Assembly (NCBI GenBank): GCA_020740775.1 | Contig: JAHEWK010000001.1 | Coordinates: 5,828,001-5,892,000 of the forward strand | From: Ilyonectria destructans | Lineage: Eukaryota; Ascomycota; Sordariomycetes; Hypocreales; Nectriaceae | Direction of reading: 5' to 3' | DNA: 64,000 nt | Shown: piece after piece, positions 45,530 through 54,926 of the stretch | How the letters are laid out: each line of letters opens with the position of its first letter | Numbering within the stretch: the first letter of the stretch is position 1 | Translations under genes and position numbers: made by a program | Notes under the pieces: model-generated | The model's input: the letters and a program-made list of their open reading frames with translations, nothing else | Told to the model about the DNA's origin: nothing | The model's database searches: none

Positions 45530-47353
45530 ATGGCTCTGTCGATCAGGGACCTCGACAATGACACTCGTGGATGGATTATGAGTATTGTCAGCGGCATTGG
45601 TGCGTCCAACCCTCAGGTTTTCTTCTCGCGCCTGCCAATACCCTCTCTTGACATTCGTGTGCTGACACTGCAAATTTCTCCAGCCTGCGTTGTCGGTGCT
45701 TCCGTTGTCTGTGTTGACATAATCGTCCGATTGTTCCCTGGGAAGCGAAACTTCCGTATCCAGGACAGCAATGGTTTCCTCGCCTGCTCCCTAAGCCTGA
45801 GCTTTGGGGTCATGGTACTACTTACCCGAACTGTGACCTGTCTCTGGAGCATTTGCTAACGCTATTCCCAGCTCTTCTCGGCGCTGTATAGTATGCTGCC
45901 TGAGTCTAAGGGATACCTAAAAAGCGCCGGCTGGTCCGACCAAGACGCTGGACTCCTTATGATGTCCTGCTTTATTGGGGGGTTTCTTGGTATCCAGTCT
46001 GTGTCGCGGTTTCTGCACCAACATATGCCTACTCATGTGGTCGACTGCGACCACACCCACGACGAGACGACCAAGGATGCTCACTCCGGTCATAGCCATG
46101 ACCGCAGACAGTCCCGAGCAAGCCGTGCCCGGCGTCGAATGTCCAACCGTGCTTCCTCACGCCCCAAGATGGACCAGTCGATATCGAGCCTCGAAAACGG
46201 CAACGGCCATGCGATTGTTTCGGAAACCACCCCTTTACTTGACTCGGAACGCAACCGTCGGCCCAACTCGCTGAAGAGAAATGCATCAACCCGCAGCGAC
46301 AGGATGGCGCAGCAATCCATCAGTCCTGCTGTGGTTAGCCGCAGCCGAGCGACAACAGGCAACTCGGAAGCTACTGAACGACGATCGTCCATGTTCCAGG
46401 TACAGAAGCGCGTGTTGTCTTTCGTCCAAGACACGAAATGCAACTGCGACGAGTCTGGCTCCTGTTACGGATATACAGACCCATGCGGCCAAGAATGTTT
46501 CAAACACTTGGCCAATCGATCTGCACATCCATCTCGGCAGCAAACAGTTCTTCGAACCACTACTGGGGCGGTTATACCTACCGCCGCGCATGGCAATCGC
46601 GGTCACGATCATGACCACGACCACGACCATAGCCATGCTCACGACGATGATACTCAAGATCATGACCATGAACACCACCACAGCCACGCATCTGAGCCTC
46701 TTGTTAGTCCGACCTTTCGCACCAGTCGAGCCGCTTCCCGCGAGCCCTTGGATCCCATGTGTGAAGAGGAAGAGGAAGAGGAAGAGGCAGAGCATGAGGA
46801 GCATGATGCCTCATGCTCGTCTATGGAGGAGGGAGATGATATCGAGGCACAGCACCATCACCATGTTCCTACCAACGCCTTCCTTTCCATCGGCCTCCAA
46901 ACCTCCATCGCCATCGCCCTCCATAAATTCCCCGAGGGTTTTATCACCTATGCCACCAACCATGCAAATCCAACACTCGGTTTCAATGTCTTCATGGCCT
47001 TGTTTGTCCACAATATTACAGAGGGATTTGCCATGTGCCTCCCTCTCTATATGGCTCTCGGCTCTCGCTGGCGCGCTATGGCCTGGTCGGCCGTTCTTGG
47101 TGGTCTATCCCAGCCTTTCGGTGCTGGCATCGCCGCCCTGTGGTTCAAACTTGCCAGTCGCAGGCACATGGAACCGAATGCTGTCGCGTATGCGTGTCTG
47201 TTTGCCATCACATCCGGTATTATGGTCAGTGTAGCCCTTCAGCTCTTCGTCGAGGGCCTGAGCCTAAACCACAACCGTAATCTGTGCATCTTCTTTGGAT
47301 TCCTCGGAATGGCGCTGCTGGGGCTGAGCAACGCCCTGGTCGGGTCGCATTAA
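45530..47353 (+). CDS. ZIP-family zinc transporter with long His-rich loop, 560 aa
   Basis: The exons are 45530-45599, 45684-45814 and 45872-47353, with introns of 84 and 57 nt. Three hydrophobic helices in the first ~130 residues are followed by a loop of more than 250 residues. The loop is rich in His, Asp, Ser and Cys, including HDHDHDHDHSHAHDDD and HHHSH stretches and a Cys cluster (CNCDESGSCYGYTDPCGQEC). The C-terminal part has five helices with the ZIP metal-site motifs HKFPEG (H418) and HNITEG (H447). It moves zinc, or possibly another divalent metal, toward the cytosol. The organisation resembles vacuolar Zrt3 more than plasma-membrane Zrt1, so an internal membrane is likely, by inference. 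The loop would sense or buffer metal. Confidence 0.88.
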
Positions 47354-47825
47354 GATTTAATCTCTACTCGCGAATATTGGTCTGACTTGATAGTCAACGT
47401 TTCCTTTTGGCTTCACGTGTGGCATAATTCTGTGGCCGGACTGTTCCTGTTTCGGCTTTGTTTTTAGTATGGAGTTGGTTAATGGATCGGCATTGGGATG
47501 GGTTTTTGACACTTCTTGCTTTGTACTACTACGTCGGCTTCAACATCGCCAGGCGCGGAGAAAGGAGGCTCGCATTGGCAACTCAGGATCATAGATGGAC
47601 GGGCGTAACAAACTCGGCACTGGTTAAAATTGAAATTCGCTTTTATTTCCCTCCATCTGACAACACCATTCGCGGGCGCTGCCCGCTGATTTTTTGCCAA
47701 CATATACTTCATAATGGTTGGAGAAATACTATCGAGTAAAGTCTCTTGCAGCCACGAGGCCAGGGGTATCTAAATTACATTGCGAGGGCTGATCACCAAC
47801 GCCAGTTTTCATGTGTATCATATCA
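47354..47825. other. Convergent 3' region ZIP/TFIIIA
   Basis: These 472 bp between converging stop codons hold the two 3' untranslated regions. The only open frames are short ones in shadow frames. Confidence 0.55.
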
Positions 47826-49387
47826 TCAAGCTGCCAATGCAGGGTCGATCATGGGATCATGCTCCTGGGAGCCTCGCGCTAGGAGGAGGATGTTGGCCTC
47901 GTCCTCTGGCCACTCGTCGTGAGCTGGACCGTAGTTCATCTGAGCAGCGAATATTTCTTCCTGATGTATATTCTCCGACCAGGCGTTGAGGGCGGTGAAG
48001 TCATCACCGAAAACGTGTTGCTCAGTGCCAAGTTGTGTCTGGGAGAGGAAGAGGGCGGGGTCAGTCTCGGCAGTACCACCTGGTCCATGGTGACTCTGGA
48101 GGTGCACATCGAGGTCATGGTAGCGGAAGAAGGCCTCGCTGCAGTGGGGGCATGTAATATTTTGCTTGGCGAGGTTCGCGACGCCCGAGATTTCGTCGAT
48201 GAGGTCCGGCTCGAGAGCCTGTACCTTGGAAAGCTTGGGGCGCTCCAGGCGGAGGTGCTTGTAGCGGACATGGTCCTCCAGACGGACCTTGGTGCTGAAC
48301 TTGTCACCGCAGCCCTGGTCGTTGTTCCAGCCAACCAGCCCTGCACTGGATATGTCGACCTCTCCGCAGACGAAGCGGAAGCCCTCGTGGGCGGTTCGGA
48401 CGTGGGCATTGAGGTTGGACTTCTTTGTGAATTTCTTGATGCAGTCCGCGTATGGGCAAGCAATCGTCTTTCGATCCTCGACAGTCTTCCCGGAGTGGTG
48501 CATCTCGACGTGCTTCTCAAGCTCCCATCGAGTGGCGGACTTGAACTCGCAGAACATACAGTTCTGGTGTTCTTGGCGGACGTGAGCCTGGAGGAGCACT
48601 TCTGTTGTAAATCCTATACGCTGCTCCGTCCCATCCGGCATCCTCTTCAAGCCGCACTCGCCGCACCAGAACTTTGCTTCGCCATGTTCTCGTTCTCGAT
48701 GTCGCTTTAAGGCTGGTTTGGAGTCGAATGCGGCGTCACAATCCTTCTCAGGACACGGGTGGGCCCGCAAGCCTTGATGATCTTTTCGGGAATGCTTGTT
48801 CAGGGTCTCTTTTTTGCGGAAGCTCTGGCCACAGTCCTTGCAGCGGAATCTCTCCTCTCCTTCGTGCACAGCCTGGTGGCGCTTGAGTCTGGTACCAGTG
48901 ACAAAGCTCTTTCCACAGCCCTCCTTGGGGCAGATATGTTTCCGTTCGAGTGTATGGACAGCCTTGACATGTTGCTTCAGATGTTTATCCTCAATATAAT
49001 CCTTGTCACAGCCAGCGTATGTGCACTTGAATGGTCGGGAATTGGTGTGGGAGTTGAGGTGGTCCCGCAATCTAGCGGGGCGGTTGAAGGTCTTGGGACA
49101 ATCAGGCCAGGTGCAGGCGAGGGTCTTGAGATCTGAGGGGAACTTTGGGCGGGGAGTTGTGGCACCGGTGTTTGTGGTCATGGGGGAATCGGCTTCGGAT
49201 ACAGACCCAGGAGTCTGAGCAGAGGTGACATCGTCATCGGGGTCGTCAATGTCTAGCTCGGGTGGTTAGCAGAATCAAACAAGATTGAGAGGCGGGGAAA
49301 CGAACACAGGTCATCAAAATCGTCAACCTGGTGCCGTTTGGCAGAAGGCGTCCCAGGCGCTGAGTCGACAGCGCCGCGTTTACTCAT
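47826..49387 (-). CDS. TFIIIA: Transcription factor IIIA (C2H2 zinc fingers), 502 aa
   Basis: Exon 1 is 49387-49306 and exon 2 is 49252-47826. The 53-nt intron needs a GTTCGT donor to keep frame (DDLYIDDPDDD across the junction). A short acidic N-terminus precedes a tandem of about nine C2H2 fingers (from about residue 72 to 330), beginning CTWPDCPKTFNRPARLRDHL and CTYAGCDKDYIEDKHLKQH. A further finger (CPHCSEAFFRYHDLDVHLQ) follows a spacer, as in yeast TFIIIA. The acidic C-terminus contains the EDEANILLLARGS segment. TFIIIA binds the internal control region of 5S rRNA genes and recruits TFIIIC for Pol III. It is divergent from RPB6 over 359 bp. Confidence 0.9.
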
Positions 49388-49746
49388 GGTGCTATCATGC
49401 CTGGGCCAAGTGCTTGGCTGGTGTTGAAGGAACTGGATCTTGTCGAGCCGGCAGAATCGGGAACAATTTAAAGGCGGTGTCTTCAAAATTTTACTGTGGG
49501 TGACGATGCATGCATGCGATTTGGCGGGCAGGTGCGCCCCACTCCCCTCCCGCCACGGGCAGGCCAAGCCACAGACCACTTCCGACAGCACCGGAACATC
49601 TTCGGGGAAATCGGATTTTATCCCACGGCTCTTTGGCTTTTTTTGCGAGGCTGAACAAAGCCGCTTCAAGGATTGTCTACACATTCACTTGTCAAGGCAG
49701 CCCTTCCCCCTAGCACTCTCACTCGCTTTTGTGAAGATCCTGCATT
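49388..49746. promoter_or_regulatory. Shared promoter TFIIIA/RPB6
   Basis: These 359 bp lie between divergent start codons. They contain paired GCATGCATGC-like palindromic sequence near 49507 (ATGCATGCATG) and GC-rich stretches, but no TATA box. Both promoters must be here. Confidence 0.6.
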
Positions 49747-50396
49747 ATGTCTGACTTTGGCGATGATGATGTCGGCGGCGGCGGTGGGTAAGTAATTGGC
49801 AGCGACCGGCCACAGCCCCCGATCCACGGGCCCTTTGTCTAACGCGTGCCTGGTAGCGACGAGGCCATGTACGAAGAGGAGGACGGCGCCGAGTTCTACG
49901 ACCCCGAGGTTCTCGACGAGGATGGCGAGCAACAGCAGAACGGAGACGATGACAATGTCGTCGTCTCAGGCGATCCCTCCGCCGCAGCGAACGCACTTAA
50001 GGGTGGCGACAAGCTCCTGAAGGACAAGAAGATCGCCGAAAGCGACCGAACCACGACTCCCTACATGACCAAGTACGAGAGGGCGCGTATTCTGGGCACT
50101 CGCGCTCTGCAAATCAGGTTCGTCTAGCCTCGCGAAGGATGTTGCGACGCGAAGACGCGTGCTAACGGGAACTCAGCATGAATGCGCCAGTGCTGGTCGA
50201 TCTCGAGGGTGAGACGGATCCCCTGCAAATCGCTATCAAGGAGATGCGAGAGAAGAAGATCCCTCTGATCGTGCGACGATACCTCCCGGATGGCTAGTAA
50301 GTTGGATCACAGCAAACTGCTGGCCTTGGGACCGACGAAACTGACTGATGCGCCCACAGCTACGAGGACTGGACTTGCGAGGAGCTGCTGCAGTAA
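49747..50396 (+). CDS. RPB6: RNA polymerases I, II and III shared subunit Rpb6, 152 aa
   Basis: Four exons (49747-49787, 49857-50117, 50177-50296, 50360-50396) and three introns (69, 59, 63 nt). The N-terminal ~80 residues are acidic and probably disordered ([13 protein letters not shown], then Glu/Asp-rich). The conserved core follows: [20 protein letters not shown], then [19 protein letters not shown], then [21 protein letters not shown], ending [11 protein letters not shown]. Each junction lies in strictly conserved sequence, so the model is secure. Rpb6 sits near the clamp and holds the largest subunit in all three nuclear polymerases. The second intron uses a GTTCGT donor, as in the neighbouring TFIIIA gene. 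Confidence 0.97.
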
Positions 50397-52292
50397 AGGG
50401 GAAAGGGAAATGGGACGACGAATGAATTGATTGGATTCAAGGCGCATATACCCATTACTTTTGCCTTGGACGACAATCAAGCTGAGTCGATTCATTCTCT
50501 CCTACTCTCCACCCCTGCGCGGTGCATCCCACTTCCCCGAGGTCGTTTATGATGTATGAGCGCGGCGTTTGTCATTTTGGCTGTACATTGGAACTAGACA
50601 AAAAGAAACAAAAAGGCATTGTTTGGGTTACGTGTTCTTGCTGCTGGTGCATTGTCCAAGTCGGCGAGAAGTAGTTTGCTTGATGCCGAAGCCCAGGAGG
50701 AAGTCTCGTGGTCAACATTGTCACACAAAGCGAGAATGAGATACAGACCCGGCTAGGATTCCACTTGGTTCCACTGCCGAACGAACAAGAATGAGACGGC
50801 TGGCAAACGAGGTGCTGGGATGCAGGAGAATATGTGGATCGATATAATCGGGGTATTTGGCAAACAAGACCAATGGCGGCCATGACCGCCCAGCTCAGAC
50901 TGATTTCGGGAAGAATTCCCAGAGAAATGCTTGCATCTAGACAAACGGTATCCAATCTGACTCTAGCTCTCTTTACAGTGATGGAAAGCCAGTACAGGTC
51001 TCAAGGATTTCAAATGTTAGCTCGTTGACAGTATCTCGCCACCTGGAATAGCAAATGCTGATAGGCTCTCGAACGTCGGAAGATTCCCCGATTTGTTGGA
51101 CCTCGTAGATCAATACTTGCCAAATTGCCACAATTTACCTGTCAAGATACCTTACTTACAGGGTATATCAGCGCCCTCGACGAGGTATCTCTACAAAACC
51201 GGGGCAAGTCTCGAACTAACATTTGAAATCCTTGAGACCTGTATTTGACAAACATGGGATTCAAGTAGACCGGTGGTTTCATCACGGGAACAAAGTTTGA
51301 ATGGCATGTCACATCTCTCTGTCGCATCCGCTGTGATAAGCCGGGCCAGCAATGCACGACCCTCGTGATGTCAATTGCCACGCCTCGTGCCTGGTCTTGA
51401 TGCAGATCGGCGTGGGACCTGACGTTATATCTCCGTTGTGGAATGAGACATGACGGCATGGCACCGAAAGTACGCAAACGTGACTCCACGGCTTGGCCCG
51501 GGACGATAGCCGAGAGGCCTAACCAGGCAATGACGATGAAAAAAAGGCTGGACTCAAGATGGTGAAACCGTACGATATAGCCAAGCGATGCAGGGACCAG
51601 ACGCATGCATAATGCTTGCGGCGGCTGTGTGGTTGTGTGGCGGGTTGCAGGGCCTACGATCGACCCAACCACGAGCCACAACCGCAGTTCCAGCCTCCGA
51701 CCTTCTGCCACGTTCTGCGGGCAGCTGGCTGGGGAAGAGCCGCAGCCACACGCCGTCCGGACGCTCCGCGGGCAATCAAGACGGGGGCTTCCTATTCGCA
51801 GATGTCGACGGGCCGTCCTCGTATCCTTCGGTGTGTCGGTAGTGGGGCGGCCTGTGAATGCGAGGGCCGAGAGTGAGACTGGCTCGCGGCCCCATCTTTG
51901 GCGGGGGACTATCATGACCGGACCGCTCGATGATTGTCCATGACATGCCATTGCCGGCCGGGCGAATGACGTCGACGGGATCCATTCGCTAGGTAGGTAG
52001 CGGGTTTTTTACGTGGGACTTTGTAGCCGTTGCACGAGGGAAAACGCACGCGGATGGATGGTGCTTGTTCCAGCTTGATTATTTAAGAGGTTGGTGGTGC
52101 ATCCCTCATCGTGAAGGCGGTGGTTGGGATTCAGTCGCCACAACGATAAACAGTAAAAAGGGCTCGAGTCAACTGCAATTATCAACCACAACTCTCCAGC
52201 CTTGACCAAGAATTCGATTCATTCATAAATTCCTTTACATCTCAGACAACCACTCAATCAACCATCCACACCCACCTACCCCAACCGCCACT
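50397..52292. other. Intergenic region containing a MITE-like element
   Basis: This 1.9-kb gap separates RPB6 from the secreted-protein gene. It includes the inverted-repeat element at 50993-51243. A 269-codon minus frame (51951-51142) crosses one arm of that element and has no motif, so it is not called. The last 150 bases are a CA/CT-rich leader. Confidence 0.55.
50993..51243. mobile_element. MITE-like element, 251 bp, TA-flanked inverted repeats
   Basis: The left arm 50993-51020 and right arm 51216-51243 are perfect 28-base inverted repeats, TACAGGTCTCAAGGATTTCA then AATGTTAG on the left. Extending four more bases adds one mismatch. Both arms begin and end with TA, so the element itself would be the CAGGTC...GACCTG sequence inserted at a TA dinucleotide, the target-site duplication made by Tc1/mariner-type transposases. 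The ~190-base interior is non-coding, so it would be non-autonomous and moved in trans. It lies wholly between genes. Confidence 0.7.
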
Positions 52293-52784
52293 ATGAAGTT
52301 TTCCATCGCCGTCGCTACCATCGCCGTCATGGTCGCCTCTGCCCTGCCCATCCACAACTTCCAGAAGCGAGAAATCGGAGGTGTAAGTCCATCCCCGCCG
52401 TTTCAACACCCTTCAAGTCTCTTGAATATTTCTAACACATCCCAGATCCTCACATGCACCGGCGTCAACGCCACTGGTACTTGCCACTACGAGGTCTACG
52501 AGCTGGAAAAGTGCCACCAGCTCCCGGAGCCCTTCCATGCCAACATCAACACCTTTGCTCCCGATGGCGAGGCCTTCTCTTGCTACCCGCGCACCACGGA
52601 CTGCGACGGCATCTGCCGCAGCCCCACGGGATGCACCTTTGGCTCCGTGGACTTCAACTACGAGCACAAGTACGACCTCAGCGCCATCCACTGGAACACG
52701 CTCTTCAAGAGCTTTGACTGCTCGGCCAAGAAGTGGTCAAACAGCACCAGCACCAGCACCAGCATCACCAAGAGGACCGCATAG
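52293..52784 (+). CDS. Small secreted cysteine-rich protein, 142 aa
   Basis: Exon 1 is 52293-52382 and exon 2 is 52446-52784, with a 63-nt intron (GTAAGT, CATCCCAG). Residues 1-17 form a classic signal peptide (MKFSIAVATIAVMVASA), followed by a short propeptide ending Lys-Arg (25-26), a likely Kex2 site. The mature part contains eight cysteines, with CTGVNATGTCHYEVYELEKC at its start and a CYPRTTDCDGICRSPTGC cluster in the middle. Two N-glycosylation sequons (NAT and NST) are present. The Ser/Thr-rich tail (STSTSTS) precedes a terminal KRTA. Size, signal peptide and even cysteine count fit effector-like or cell-wall-associated proteins, but I recognise no family and claim no activity. The intron is in frame without a stop. 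Confidence 0.85.
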   Translation: MKFSIAVATIAVMVASALPIHNFQKREIGGVSPSPPFQHPSSLLNISNTSQILTCTGVNATGTCHYEVYELEKCHQLPEPFHANINTFAPDGEAFSCYPRTTDCDGICRSPTGCTFGSVDFNYEHKYDLSAIHWNTLFKSFDCSAKKWSNSTSTSTSITKRTA

Positions 52785-53420
52785 ATCAGCCGCGGCCAAG
52801 TGCATACGAAACGGAAAGAAAAAACTATGAATGGAAAAACGAGACTTTATGATTTGATGGACGTTAATTATGCGGAGTTCTGGGACGGGTCTTTTGTCCT
52901 AATTGGGAAGGGTGCGGCAAATGGTCAACGGGTTACATACACTGGGCGGAAGGTTTTTGGGAAACAGGGGACGGCAATGATGGGAGCATCGCACCATGAC
53001 AGACCTATAGGATCATGGCAACTAATCGATCGAATAGCCGTGATCGGGAGCATTACTGGGAGGCGGACTCGGAATTTGACAGAATCATTGGGCATTGGGA
53101 GATATTTCGGCGTTGCGGCGATGTGGGAAACCCCGGTAGCTTCCCCTCCTTGGGTTCCCCCCGCATCCACTCTGGAATGAGCTGGACCAGCTTCGTCGGG
53201 TATCTATATGACGGCCATCCCATCCCCATTGCATTGCGAGACGAAAGAAGAGATTCTTCGACTCTGAATAATTATATAAATCTAGAGGCCGTATTTAATT
53301 GGTCAGCCTCAATTGATTGATACCTCTTCATTACATCATCACTCTCCTTGCTTGATATCATTTCTCCACCTTCGACCTCCTTCGACCTCCTCCACCTACA
53401 ACACCACAACCACAGTCATC
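52785..53420. other. Intergenic region secreted protein to esterase
   Basis: These 636 bp hold the 3' region of the secreted-protein gene and the promoter of the following gene, with a TATA box at 53275 and a CACCTCC/CTTCGACC leader with a short direct repeat (CCTTCGACCTCCTTCGACCT). Confidence 0.5.
53275..53280 (+). promoter_or_regulatory. TATA box of S-formylglutathione hydrolase gene
   Basis: TATAAA within ATTATATAAATC lies 141 bases before the ATG at 53421, followed by a pyrimidine-rich leader. Confidence 0.55.
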
Positions 53421-54412
53421 ATGGCGTCCGCATTCACCACCAACGCCACCATCACCAGCTTCGGCGGTCGATTCCTCAAGCTCACCCACCAGTCCGCCAC
53501 CACCGGCACGCCCATGAACCTGACCCTCTACCTGCCGCCGTCCGCCTCGGCCTCCAAGCCCGCGCCGCTCCTCATCTACCTCTCCGGCCTGACCTGCACG
53601 CCCGACAACGTCACCGACAAGGGCTTCCTGCACGCCCACGCCGCGCCGCTCGGCCTCGCCCTGCTGTACCCGGACACGTCCCCGCGCGGCCTCGACCTGC
53701 CCGGCGAGCACGACAGCTGGGACTTTGGCAGCGCCGCCAGCTTCTACATCGACTCCACGCGCGACCCCTGGAGCACCAACTACAAGATGGAGTCGTACCT
53801 GACCAAGGAGCTGCCCGGCCTCGTCTTCGGCGCCTTCAAGGAGCTTGACTCGTCGCGGGTCTCCATCAGCGGCCACTCCATGGGCGGCCACGGCGCCCTG
53901 ACGCTGCACCTCAAGAACCCCGGCATGTTCAAGAGTGTCAGCGCATTCTCGCCCATCTCCAACCCTATCAACTGCCCCTGGGGTGAGAAGGCCTTCTCCG
54001 GATACTTGGGTGACGACAAGGAGGAGTGGAAGAAGCACGATGCTACTGAGTTGGTCAAGAACTGGAAGGGTCCTCTGAACGCCCTCGTTGACGTGGTGAG
54101 TATATCTCCGTCATGATACCAAGAGGCCGAGTAGATTCCTAACAAGTTTGATTAGGGAACTGCCGACAACTTCTACAAGCAGGGCCAGCTGCTCCCTGAG
54201 AACCTGCAAAAGGCCGCCAAGGAGGCTGGTGTCGATGCTCTTGAGGTCAACTACCGAGAGGTATGTTCCCCCCTTAACCCTCATATATCGTCTTCAATGA
54301 TCTGCCATGCTAACATTAACCACCGTAGGGCTACGACCACTCCTACTTCTTCATCTCCACCTTCGGCGCCAACCACGTCCAGCATGCCGCCAAGGCCCTG
54401 GGTCTCCTCTGA
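53421..54412 (+). CDS. S-formylglutathione hydrolase (esterase D type), 287 aa
   Basis: The exons are 53421-54095, 54156-54260 and 54329-54412, with introns of 60 and 68 nt. The enzyme hydrolyses S-formylglutathione to formate and glutathione, the last step of glutathione-dependent formaldehyde detoxification, in the cytosol. The catalytic Ser is S153 in SGHSMGGHGAL. Splicing of exon 1 to exon 2 produces the conserved DVGTADNFY segment with the acid residue, and exon 3 supplies the catalytic His in GYDHSYFFISTF. The opening LYLPPS...YLSGLTCTPDN and DTSPRG are typical of the family. I start at 53421 (MASAF) rather than the longer frame from 53313, because the latter has no conserved sequence and lies only 33 bases from the TATA box. 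Confidence 0.95.
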
Positions 54413-54926
54413 CTAACCGAATCTCGTCTTTAAGCGATTGACAACTTCGTGTCTATTGGACCCTGGGTATGAAATACCACCCTGCCACGTCGGTATATAT
54501 GAGATGTACTGGAAGTTACCGCCAAGGGCTGGAGATTGAGTCTGACAGTCCCGTCGAAAAAGCAACAAGTTAGGAGTAGATTCATCTCTGAGACGAAGGG
54601 CACACTAGTCAGCCCCTTCCATCTCACCAAGGAATCCAAAATAATAATAAAAATTGTTCACTAAAATATTCGAGACCTGGTCCCATTTCGCTCATCAATA
54701 ACATGCTCATCAAACCCGTAGAACCCGTGACTTTGCTCCCCTTGTCTCCCCCGTGAATCTGACAACGCCGCCTAGATGAGTAATGGCTAGGAGTGATGAT
54801 AAGTTGCGACAGTGTATACCCGTAGGTTGAAGATGGAAAGATATATGACCCCGATTCCCGAACAAACAAATGCCGCTCCATCAATGACGCGTCGCTCTCT
54901 CCCCCTCTTTCGCTGATTCTCAACGT
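54413..54926. other. Convergent 3' region esterase/AFI1
   Basis: These 514 bp between converging stop codons include an AT-rich patch at about 54640-54670 (AAATAATAATAAAAATTG). No gene is seen. Confidence 0.55.

Noticed and set aside
47919..48710. 263-codon plus-strand frame
   Set aside because: Antisense shadow of the TFIIIA zinc-finger exon.
51142..51951. 269-codon minus-strand frame
   Set aside because: It crosses the right arm of the MITE-like element, has no motif and overlaps several open plus frames.
53358..53848. 166-codon plus-strand His/Arg/Pro-rich frame and its minus counterpart
   Set aside because: Shadows of the GC-rich first exon of S-formylglutathione hydrolase.
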